A stretch of 64,000 bases of DNA from contig JAEMWC010000096.1 of assembly GCA_016490735.1 (NCBI GenBank), forward strand, positions 591,001-655,000, written 5' to 3'. Positions 10,259 to 22,600 of this stretch are shown here, piece by piece; positions within the stretch are counted from its first letter, which is position 1; each line of letters begins with the position of its first letter. Under the pieces are notes generated by a model. It made no database searches. It saw nothing but the letters and a program-made list of their open reading frames with translations, and was not told the origin of the DNA. This stretch comes from Pachyseris speciosa. Taxonomy: Eukaryota; Cnidaria; Anthozoa; Scleractinia; Pachyseridae. The translations under genes were made by a program, and so were the position numbers.

Positions 10259-13200
10259 AATCCTTCCACTTGTTATGTGTCCTTTTTGTAGCAAAATGGG
10301 TATCACTGCAGCTTGAGATCAGATGACTTGTGTAACTAGCATAGCAGCAAAACAAAACCAGCTTGTATGATTGAACAATAATCACCCATTTATCTTTGTA
10401 GTAAAATTTGTTGTAACATTGATTTTAGTGCCTGGGAAAAATCGTGATTGACATTCCAAGAGCTTTCAAGATCTTATAGAACGGTTGCTGGCTGTGCCAG
10501 AAAAAAAACACAACTGACTTATCTCCCATCTTACACTTAAAACAGAATCTGAAAACTGAAATCCGAATTTTAGCCAGATAATAAAGTAATAACAGCCTAA
10601 AATTTGTCATGGAGTAACTTTGACAGCGATAATTTGCTATAAAGAAAATACTTTAAAACTGACTTGATACTTTTTCATTAATAGTAAGAAGTCTTTCCAT
10701 TGTAAGCTCATTGTTATAAGTTCCTTGCAACCTAAAGCAAGTAGTTTTGTTGTATTGTTAGTAGGCTGAGGTGTGTACGCTGTTAGCGTGTTTTTCCCAG
10801 TTCTTTTCTTTGGTAGTTAGCTTCATAGAGAAAGCCTCACTCTGTTTATTAGTCAAAAAAGTATTCCAAGTTCAGAAAAGTATTTGTTTTTCACGTAACA
10901 GATAAAACACTGGTTCAGTTCAGGATTTTTGTACTAGTAAAGCTAACTACGTCTTTGTTGTAAATAAACAAATTTCTTTTGATGGAGTCCATTGTTTTAG
11001 AGTTACTGTAGTAAACTTTCTATGGCAGTATAATCTAATAGTGGTAAATGCATTGGAGTCTGGTGGTACCAGGCCTAATATCTTCCTTTCTGTTGTTACC
11101 TCAGACAAGACAGCCTCTCTTCTCATGCTCTCGATTCTTGGGCTTTTCCTGTAATTGTGTAATTGCTTAAGCAAGGAGAAACTTGATTCTGGTCTTTCTA
11201 GGGGATATATTTTTTTTAGCATTTATATGGGGGTTTGATGGCTTGTTACATTTATATGTGGCAATAACACAATTTCCCATGGATTATGCTGCTGCAGTTC
11301 CTGAAAGTTAGGCCGACTCCACACTTCAAATAGCAGCTTCTCTATGTGGTTAGTCCTTCCATCCATACATATATGAACAAAAGCACTCTTGATGCATTTA
11401 AACAAGCATTTCATATATCTTCCTATTTTTCTAATTGTATAGGAAAAAAAAAATTTTGTTTAATGATGGGAAAACCAAAATGAAATGTCAAAACAAACTG
11501 AACAATATCTCAAACGACGTGTCTTAAGCTTAGCCAACTATTAATGTAATTGATAAATTAATACTAGAACTATGGTGCTCTGCTCTTCACACAACAATAA
11601 CATAAAAATGTGCTTTTGTAGCATTAAATAATATTTAAGTTCAAAGTTACATACTGCAAGTTTAAGTGACACAATATTTTATATCCCTCAGAAGGTGCCA
11701 GAAAGTTATTACAATCAGATTATTTGTTTGTCTCCTCTGTGGTGTTCTTTGGATACAAAAAGCTGGGTAAACTGCCAAATCAAAGAGATGTACTCATAAC
11801 AACCATAGGGCATAAAATAATAAAGGCTTACACAATACCACTACATTTACATTACAGGATTAGAAATGCAGGAAAACAAACACAGAGGTGATGAATATGT
11901 GGCTTACTTCATAGTGACTGCAAGCAATCTCTTGAACATGCACTTTGATAACCAGACAAAAAATAAAATAAAATAAATTTCAGAAAAGTGCAATGGATCT
12001 CCCAGTGACATGGCCACATGGATTTTGTGTGATTTCCAAGGGCCACCTACTTTCAAGAGATGCAATCATCAGTCTAAGTGGCAAGCATTTTTTCAGCTCA
12101 ATCTAAAACAGATTTCTAAGATCATCCTCTCTTTAGGCAATCTTGGCTTATAAATGTACAGTCCTAACTTGAGAATTTACCAGTTTATTTTCCTGTTCTT
12201 GTATTCTTATTATGTTAACTACATCTTGGAATGAAATAGTAAGCAAGCTCTTTAACAAGGTTTTACCACTACTCTAAGTTGCTGTTATTGTTTGTTGACG
12301 TAAACAGAAGCCAATGACTGAAATAAAATTAGGAACAATTCAATGCAATGGAGTTGAAAAAACAAACAAACATCAACAGAACAGAAAATTTAAGTGAGGC
12401 ATACGTGATATGCTATTTCAACAAAAAAGAAAACTTGAAGTGCACACTAAAACTGAGTACAGTAAACACAAGTCCAGCATGACAGGAATAAGTGATTGAA
12501 ATGTTTTGTCAGATAAATTAATTGCTCAAAGTACAGGTGCACAATAATATAATGGCTCTTGAAAAAATTTATATACAATGTTTACCCGAAGGCAGTAGGT
12601 AGCCATTTCTTTATTTCAGAACATAAAGGAAATGGAGCAAGGCTAATGGTTGAAATCTAAAGTATTCACAGTGCATATATAAATATTAGAGTTTCTTTAC
12701 AAACCCTTCACAGATGCATGTCCAACATGCACAAACTGATACCATTCTCAGAATCAAATGTGCAAAGAAAGAGTTGGTTCCTGGCAGTTTCCAGTTGCTT
12801 GGAGTTTCATCAGATGTTCAAACATTATAGGCAAGGATATCTTACAAAAGCCATAAAAAATATTGTATCTTCATGCCTAGAAAACCGCTAGCTGGCAGTA
12901 ACTACTGCATGAATAGACACCAAAAAAGAAGAAATATTTCAGTTTTCAGAACAGCCTTACATTTTGGGATTTCAGAAAAGGTTTCCAAATTTTGTCTCGG
13001 GTATGTTTTTCAAAATTATGGCAGGAACTATGCATCTGTTAAGTGTTTGAGCACTATGAAATAAGACTATAGCACATCATCTTATTGGTTAGTTTTAGCA
13101 AATAAACATCACAGAAGTATTGCATCCAGAAGTAAGGCCAGATCAATTTGTGCGGTACACATGTACCTGACTTGGATTTGAAGGTCACTTCTCAAATTCA

Positions 13201-13665
13201 TTAATAATTCATGAAGCAAAAAACAAAGGAAATCACTACCGTGAAGGAGGTCCTAATTATTATCATGAAATTGGGTGAACGTTTGCTTTGAATTTCTCCA
13301 AGAATTATTTATGCTTTGAGAAGCTATATTAAACACTTGAATGAGTGCTTGATCGCATATCCAAACACCCTGAAGACAGTAAAAAACAAACAAACAAAAA
13401 AACCTCGCCTGCACCTCATTTTTTCAATCTACTCTCAGTGTTTGGATATCTGATGATGAATACCAGCACTTTTAGTCATGTTTGGTGTATATTTACTTCT
13501 GAAAATACTCTCTGGGGTGTTTTACACAACAACTGGCCTACACAGCCTAGTTTGTGTCAACGATGAATTCTCCAATGTTAGCACTAATGTCAGAAAAAAG
13601 AAATGACATGTCAACTTTTTCAGCACAATCTGAAAGTGCAGAACAGGCCAGGTCACAGGACAACT
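10259..13665. other. Convergent 3' region between ELOB and PPP4C
   Basis: This 3.4-kb AT-rich stretch holds the two 3' UTRs and spacer. I see no conserved exon, RNA gene or clear transposon end in it. Short open frames here lack splice context and recognisable motifs. Confidence 0.5.
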
Positions 13666-16600
13666 TTAGAGGAAGTAATCTGGCTGTGGCTTCTTCGCAA
13701 TGGTTGGCATTCCTCTCACCTCCTGTGCAATAAACATGCACATAACAGCATTAGAAAAATAATTCATTAAGCTTCATTTTGCTGTTAGAGAAATATCCAT
13801 AATCCTTTTTTGCAGAGTTTTGGTTTGACCCACCAACACTGTTGGAAATTCCAATTAAGCTTCATGCTTTCCTTTAAAATCTTTGGCTTTTGAGATCCTC
13901 TCCCCCACCCCCAGAAATTTAAAATGACCATTCACAAGGGAGATATACTTGTTTTCTGAAAGAAGCATATTAAAATGGAAACAGGAAACAGTTATAGAGT
14001 GCATAGGGCATCAGTCAGTTAGTCAGTCAATAGAGTCACAACATATATAAATGTGTGACTTTACAAAATATGCATACAATCCTTGATCTGTGGGGTGAGA
14101 TCAGACGTCAACATGTAAGGACAGCCACTATCAGTCCAGATCAAATTTTGATCTCACCCACCCACCCCATGCAAGAGATAGACCACCACACCAGGGAACA
14201 CCTCCCCTAATCTTATTAAATGCTCATCCAGTTCTTACTCAAAAGGCTTTTAGTTTCTTTCTCTTTAGTTTGGATGTATAACTAACACTGTATCTTCTGC
14301 ATGCCTCAGTATTTCGGGAAAACACTTTTCCACTGAATAATAATGAAGCCATGATTCACTCTCAAACCCACAACAGCTTGTCTGCATCAACATTATGCTT
14401 GTGGAAAAACTAACCTGTGGAGCTGCTTCAAATATTGTGAATTCACGTTTCAAATGTTCATCCAGTTCTAGTATAGCTGCAACATTCCCACATCTACAAA
14501 TGAATATCAGAAACAAAGTAGTTGAGGCAATGTAAAACAAAAGAAAATTAGCATCATTTGGAACCGAAAATTTATGAGAGAGTTCAAACATTTTTTGGGG
14601 GGAGGGTGGTGAGGCTGGGGTTAGGGGTTGTATATCATATAATTTGCTTCAACTTTTACATCCGTTTATATGTACTTTGAATATTCAAGGTTGTTGTGTA
14701 TACCTGTAGCAATAGTTAGGGGCTGACCACACTGTGAGGACTGTCTCATTAAAATGCCATTTGTATCCTTCCATGACCAACTGATGAGCTCGGCAGATCA
14801 GGTCGATGTCATTTGCAGCATTGAACTAAACAAAAACCAGAAAAACACTGTCATCAATGCTAGCTTGGTTACCCGTCAAGAGCAAAGTTAGAGGACGTCC
14901 TGATGTCTGGAATGGCGGCCTCAACAGCCTTAAGATGGACTACTGGACGAAAGCTGGGATCCATCGATTCCTCCAAGCTGAAGGACCTTGTGAAGCTTTT
15001 GTCAACTTACCATCAATCAAGTGGAATTTACTATGGAAACTCAAACCACTGCTTTCTGGATTGAAGGTTCACATGGATTTATTGGGACATATCTTTATAA
15101 GCTTGAGAAAGTTGGTTACACATGTAACAATACACTAGGTATCATGATTACTGAATAAATTAGCACCTTACCTGCGTCACAACATCGCTACCAAACAGGT
15201 ATCCCGCTCCTCTGGGGCTCACTCCCCAACCTTGCGTATCTACAGAAACACAGACAAAACAGCTGGCAATATTGATCATAAATAATAATTATGTGATGTA
15301 ATTTAATGAATTCCAAAATACAAATACATTAACTTTAGCATGTTTTTGGTTTGTCATTGGATAACAGGGTAATTACCTTCAGGATCTGACCACAGCAAGT
15401 CACACATCGGTCCATCGTGGGGCACCTCCTGCTTCCGATCAATTGCTCGGATCTGGGAAAAGAAAGTGAAATTCTAGTTGAAGCTAATGATATCAACAGA
15501 TCACATAATTCTGTAAGAAAAACACAATGCAACTTTTTTTTTACAGAATACAGATAACAAAAATACATGTAGCTTGCATGCTCACCTGGTCTAATGTACT
15601 TATTGATGGAGAAAGGCCACCATGAACACAAAAAATCTATGGAGTAAGAACAAACCAGGGATGTGATTCATTCCAAAACACTTGTTTTTCTTTCTCAACC
15701 AGTCAGAAATCAAATTCAAGCCAAGCACGTCTGTCTTGCTGACGGGTGTTTTTCTATGAGTCACACCCAGGGGTGTCTCATGTCTTTGTGGTCTCCCCTC
15801 TCCCCACCCTTCCCCACTGCACATTAACATTCTTACATCAAGGTACATTAACAGCAAGACAATTAAGATTTCTTGTTAATTAGTACAGTTGACTTACCCT
15901 ATCATCAATAATTGCCGACAAACTAAGGTAGTCAAATATCTCTGTACAGTATCTCCACACAGTTATGGAGCCGTATTTCTTAAGGCATTCATCATAAAAC
16001 CCATAAACCTGAAATGAAATAAATACCTGTCTTTAACACTGCACATCGATTACACAAGTAGAGTAAGCATCACAAAACACTTGTCTGTACAAAACAATCT
16101 GGGCCATCTTAAAGAGGGCCCATAGCCTCCTTCGCAGCCAATGTTCATGTCGGTCCTATTCTCCCTCCCCACCAACGTCTGCTGAACCAAGCCGGATAGT
16201 CCATTCCCATTGTGTCTGAGTATCCAATCAGGAGGGACACAAACAAGGGCTGTGAAGGAGGCTAAGAGGGCTCACAGATGACAGATTTTCCCCAGAATTA
16301 AGAATGATTCCGAGCTATTTGGCAGAGAAAGTTACTACTGATAATTTGGATTGCAATTGTTCTGTGCTAAAATATTTTGACTGTATTATTATTTTACCAC
16401 CTCCCCCCTCCCCCATCATGTTTCTTTTCAATATGGGAGTGTTCTCTCAATGCCTAAAATTTGTAATCTATGTTAAGTAATTAACAGCTATGCACAATGT
16501 GACATACCTGTGTTATCTGTCTACTCTCGTGGTTGCCTCTAATTAATGTTATTCTGTCAGGATATCGCACCTTCAAGGAAGAGATATTAATAGTTATTTA

Positions 16601-19600
16601 ACCTGCTGGCTCACTTAAATGGAAGGTGGGTGCCTGGGGTATCCAGGGGCTTCCACTGTGGCCAGCTAGCCCCATGAGAGAATAAAGCCCCCATGGTTGG
16701 CAAATCCCTGCAACCCAGCAATGAGACCCCATTCCAGGCACCCGTCAACACTGATCGAAGCAGTGGTAGGAAAAAAGGAGGGGAGGGTGGGTGTGGGAAC
16801 ATTGAGAAATACTGCTTGGAGCTGCTGTGAGAGTGAGAAGGCGAAGAAACTGTGTAAAAGTGCCAGATGAAATGCTGCCCGCTTGCAGAAGACCGCTACA
16901 AAACCACACAAGTACACCAGTTGAAAGAAATGAAACAGCAACGAACCACGTGAGCCTGCACTTGAACAGATGACCACTGGCCAGAGGCGCCGGCTAAGCT
17001 TGTGGCAGTTAACTTTGATAAATGTCGTTTAACAAAATTAAATGTACCTAGGTAGACTGCCCCTCAAAATGTTCTGTAGCACCTAGCAGCAGAGAACAGT
17101 CATTTCCACAATATAGACAGACAGACAGATAACCACCTAGTTTATTTACCCTTGGATTTAAATGAGGCTTGTTAGGCCTCTAGAATGCGTGTACCTTAGT
17201 GCCAACCGTTTTCCTACGACATTGGAAAACGGAATTCGAACTTCCATTTTCGTTTTCCGTTTTCCTACGACATTGGAAAACGGAATTCGAACTTCCATTT
17301 TCGTTTTCCGTTTTCTTACGACGTTGGAAAACGGAATTCGAACTTCCATTTTCGTTTTCCGTTTTCCTACGACATGGGAAAACGGAATTCGAACTTCCAT
17401 TTTCGTTTTCCGTTTTCCTAATATTTTGAAAAACGGAATTCGAACTTCGATTTTCGTCTTTCATTTTCTTAAGACAATGAAAACTGGAATTTGAACTTCG
17501 ATTTTCGTTTTTTGTCATTTCTGTATTTCCTGGGACGGATCTAAATTTGGTTCGGGGTCTTCGGTCGAACACCCTAAGATTAAGACATTAGCGTCTAAAA
17601 ACTTTCGGTTACCACAGAAACGTGCTGAAAAAAATAAGATAAGGCAGGACCTGGTAATGTAAAACAATAAACACAATGGAGCATGTCGCTCACAGCCGCA
17701 AATTGAGCGTATTTTGGATCTGCAGTCCGGCATGCATCACTGGGGGCGATAAGATAAGCTTTGATGTGCTTCTTGCTAGGGTTAGTTGCCTGTTTCTTCA
17801 ATTTTTTTTTATGAAGCACAAAAAAGCATAAAAAAGCAAGCCTGTTCAGCCTGCTGACCTCAATTGCTCAAGTCACATCAACTGAATTTAACATAGTCTT
17901 GTAAATATAAACTCGAACGCGCAGCGATAAAATGTCGATCACTTTTTCATTTTCCTTCCTTTTGACGCAACTGGTTGACTCCAACATTTCAAAATTTCCC
18001 AGAGAGCATGCCCCCCCACCCCCTAGATGCTCCCGCCTTTAGCGGTCGTATATTCCAACCTGCTTTATATAAATCCTTATATGAATCCTAGTTCACCTGA
18101 ACCAGAAGAATGTTGGCACTTTCTGTCGCTAACAAACCTCGGATGATAACAAACAAGATGACCGCCTTAGAAAATACCCTTTGATGAAGTCTTTTGTCGC
18201 GCCGTTTTCTTATTGCGGAAATTTAAATAACAGCTATGAAGACCTTCTGATCTCGAGGTAATCACCCGTCACCCGAATCTAAGAGGCTGCAGTTTGCAAG
18301 TGTAAAAAGGTTTTGCAGTTATCATGGCATCATCATCATGACGTCCGTTGCTGATGGCACAGTTGACTGATCAACATCGCAGTACGAGGTTATATTCCAA
18401 ATCTATCATGAAAAGCCTTAGGCCTAGATACAAATATCTGGGTATTTTTTGAGATCTTTAGAACATCCCATGATATTTAGAAAAAATTTATATTCGGAAT
18501 TTGATAAGGAAAAATTATTCAAATCATGATTTTTTCCTAGGAAAATTGAGAAAGAAAGCTACTTGGTTCAATGTTAATTAGGGCGTTGGCATTACAGTGA
18601 CAGAAATTCAAACAAATCACCTCATATAGGCCTGCAGTAATCAGATTCAATGTCAGTATTCTCCATTTATAATGTATGCCATGTGTCTTATGTTAGCGAT
18701 TGCCCGTTCAACAGAATGGCGGATGCTGATGCTGAAAGGTCAGATGCAGTGATTACAGTTCCAAATGACGTATCCATATCCTCTGAACCTGAAGCTAACT
18801 CACATACAAACCATACAATAGTGTCCCTTTTAGACTACGTAGAGGCAGCGCTAATGCTCCGAGTAAATAATCGTTAACTCCGCTTTAACTGCACTGCCCT
18901 AGTCTTCTTGGAGGCCGCTGGGTACTAAAATAAGTCTAAGGCCGACTTTATGTAAAATCATTTAGAGTTTTGTTGTATTCTGTACAAGGACATTTGAGAG
19001 GCTACTTTTTGAGGTTGTTACTGTAATATTTATGAAAATAAAGCCAGATATTTTTGAGATATTTAAAACTTTTTCAAGATATTTAGAAAAATATTTCGAG
19101 ACATTTAAAAAAATTCGATATTTTTACGTTACATTTGTATCTAGGTCTAAACAGCCTATTGAAATTTTTTAACTTAATAGTGGGACCTAAAAGCAATTTC
19201 ATTCCGTCATTTGTAACTCCATAATAATTTCATTTTCTTGTGCTCATTCACAGGAAGGACCAATACTCTTCCGGTTTAGGTGAAATACAGAAATGACAAA
19301 AACACGGAAACGAAAGACGAAAATCGAAGTTCAAATTCCGTTTTTCAATGTCTTAAGAAAACGAAAGACGAAAAACGAAAATCAAAGTTCAAATTCCGTT
19401 TTTCAATGTATTAGGAAAACGGAAAACGAAAATAGAAGTTCGAATTCCGTTTTCCCAAGTCGTAGGTGAATGGAAAATGAAAATGGAAGTTCGAATTCCG
19501 TTTTCCCATGTCGTTGGAAAACGGAAAATGAAAATGGAAGTTCGAATTCCGTTTTCCCAAGTCGTAGGAAAACAGAAAACGAAAATGGAAGTTTGAAATC

Positions 19601-22600
19601 CGTTTTCCCAAGTCGCAGGAAAACGAAAAATGAAAATGGAAGTTCGAATTCCGTTTTCCTATGTCGTAGGAAAACGGTTGGCACTAAGGTACACGCATTC
19701 TCTAGCATGTACTGAATACCAGAAAAAGTAAGTGGCAAGCAATTAATGATCAGAGCCAGAAAATATCCACCCTAACTCTTCCCCTGTGGATAGTCATAAA
19801 AAAATTGAAAGTGTGATGGGTCTGACAGGCTGAATTATTTTTAAGGAAACTATGAAGGTATGCTGGATTTCAATAAGATGTGGGGGTCCAACCAAAACTC
19901 CTTGATGGGAGAGGTACTATAAGGGAGATTTTGGGGAAAATCACTTTCAAAAGTACATGTGGCAGACAAAATAGCTGGTTGTTGAACAACGTGAAAGAAT
20001 GTGCAAGAATTACATTCAAACTAAGCAAGGTAGTAGCGCAACATTTGAAATCATTCAGTTAGGCAGTTTGAAACAAGTTTGGCACTACTATCTGGCTAGC
20101 ATGACAGGCCTTATTTTGTTGTGCTGCACGTTAGAAGCACGACTTGGTTTCAAACGGCGTGCTTGTCATGCCAAACTGAATTCATAAATTATGTTGATGT
20201 ATTTAGGTTATTTTGCACCTTTTACACATATGTATTATTTTGAATTTGGCACGACTGAATTAAATTCAACGTTTGAACCAATGCCTTGCTTTAGTCATGC
20301 AACTGCTGGGTGAAATTCTTTAGAGTCTGGTACATAAATAGCACAGTGTTTGGAATAGGCCTTAAGCATACAGCCCCTCAGCTCAGAGGGGACAACAGAA
20401 GCTGGTAAATAAGACTAGTCCTGTACACTGGACTTCCCACGTTAATGTTGTTTTCCTGACATATTTTCATATATTCACATATTTATTTCTGCTTTACAAA
20501 GCATGTAATACATTAAAACAATGTATCAGGGGCACCCAACGACAAGTTTCGGTAGATATCTGTTTGGTGGAGGATAATCCGCCTTGGGCTTTTGGCGTCG
20601 ATGAAAGAGTGCACTTGGATTTTCGTAACTAAAACGTGGCCTAAAAGATTCGCAGTTGAGAAATCATAGCCCCTGAGGTTTTTGGAAAGGTTGTAATTGT
20701 TGTTTTTGACAGTGAAAAACGTCAGCTAGCATTTTCGGGAAGAAAATAGTTCCCCAGAAAGTTTGTTGAAAGTTAATTTCAGCTTGCATTTTCTCAAAGG
20801 AAGATTTTGTTCCCTAACTTTTTCGGACAATTGAAACTTCAGCTAGGGAATCCGAACAGATGAACTTCTTCTAGATTATGAAGACATCACTTTAAACAGA
20901 CTTCAAACACCATAAGGTACTTAAAAACGCCTTTCTACAGCTTTTGCTTGATTTGGCTCGTTGGGTGCCCCTGATATATTCTACAAATATAACCTTGATG
21001 GCTTTAGTTTTACAAGATTACTTAAAGGCAATTTGAAGTAAAGAGTGTCACAACAGCGTAGAAACATTAAACATACTACTAACCTTTAAAGCTAACAATA
21101 AAAGGAAAGTTTCTACACTGTAAAAGCCTCTGTCCACAAAGTCTCCCATAAAGAGGTAGTTGGTGTCAGGAACGTCACCTCCAACCTGCAATGAGAGAGA
21201 ATCTAAATTGCAGTGCTTGTTGCAAAACAGGTGTAAGTGATGTTTTCACCTTAAAATCTCAATTCCCTAAAATTTGCTCTCCTTTGGCCTAGAAGCTGGT
21301 TATCATGTCAGAATCATATCATGTCATTTTATTTTGTGATTTAATTAAAGGCCTGAATTTGGAAAATTAGTGTATACAGAAACTGAAAAAACTGAAGTGA
21401 TTCATGAATGATTTCTTTTAAAAACCCAAACAAAAGAAATCAACCATGCACCAGATACATTTTGCTCCAGTCTGTTAAAATTCTTCAGTTTTAGGAAAAA
21501 GTCATAAATTTGTAAATGCATAGAATTCTAGAAGGCCATGTTGTCACTTATGCCCTTCCTGCATCAAACTCTTTACTTGAAACACAAAAATATTGTAAGA
21601 AAGACTGTAAGCGACAAATGATTTATTATAAAAAACATACTACTAGCTTCTTTATCCAGCTCTGCCAACTTTTAGGCCTTGTAATGATCAAAGATACATT
21701 TTTGCTAAATCTTAATAATTACCAACTTGTATAAGCCTCTAGAGCTCTGAGTGAACTATCTCAACAACTTGTACTTTTATTGTTTAACTTGCTCAAATTT
21801 TACTTTTGTATTTTCACATGATGAGTACAAAAAAATATCTATAATCATGACAAACCTTAAAAAGTTCTTTTAAATCATAGAACTGTCCATGGATATCACC
21901 ACATACCTGGCAAATGAGAAATGATATACTCAACACATAAGCTAGCTGGAATTATATGTGCCTGGTCAAGGTCAATAATACTTTGTGACACATTTCATGT
22001 GAAAATGGAGACTGCATATGGGTGATTATTGTCTCTACATCCTGTTACATCTCTACTAGGAAGTTGCCAGCATTCTCAGAGTATTCCCTCTTAAATATGA
22101 CTGTGCAACCTACATAATTATGTGCTACTACACAAAGAGTGAACAGGGTAATCCTTTTTTTTTAACAAACATTTGGTAAGAAGCTTTATCTCTTAGGTCT
22201 GAAAAGGGGAAGCAGTTTTTCCAGGTACAAAAAGATATCGAGTGTTGCTAACTGTAATTCCAAGGAGTAACCTCTCGTCAAACCAGTTTGTCTTGATAAC
22301 AACATGACAGCAGGAATAACAGGGAACAACCAAAAAGTCCATTCTACCCTGTACCACAATTTTCACTTGCTAAAACCAAAGGGTTGTTACACTCATTGCA
22401 GCCCTTTAAACTTTTGAAATAGGGGGTGTAATTACTAAAAAAGTTCCCAGTGACCAAGGCATTCTTTTCCCAGCAAGAAGAAGAAGAGGAGAATGGTGAA
22501 TTTGGATTAATGGAGTAGAATCTTTGTTCCAATGAACAAATTCTATCGATGAACAAGGCGGCAGTTTTGGTGGGTCATTGGTGCTTATTGAAAGCGCTGA

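Larger units (their letters stand above)
17182..19701. mobile_element. 2.5-kb element with inverted terminal satellite arrays
   Basis: Both ends start with the same sequence in opposite orientation (AGAATGCGTGTACCTTAGTG) and continue into arrays of a 51-bp unit. In the left array the unit mark GGAATTCG falls at 17231, 17282, 17333, 17384 and 17435. The right array (about 19297-19672) is the reverse complement with about seven units. The 1.8-kb interior is not repetitive and has only a 75-codon frame (18650-18877) with no domain I know. It resembles a non-autonomous DNA transposon with sub-repeats in its termini. I could not define a target duplication. It lies in PPP4C intron 5. Confidence 0.7.

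Noticed and set aside
17203..17520. CRISPR-like array
   Set aside because: Units are directly adjacent without unique spacers, and the DNA is clearly eukaryotic.
17158..17572. Several long frames on both strands of the 51-bp repeat
   Set aside because: The repeat unit is a multiple of three, so all frames stay open together; the peptides are repeat translations.
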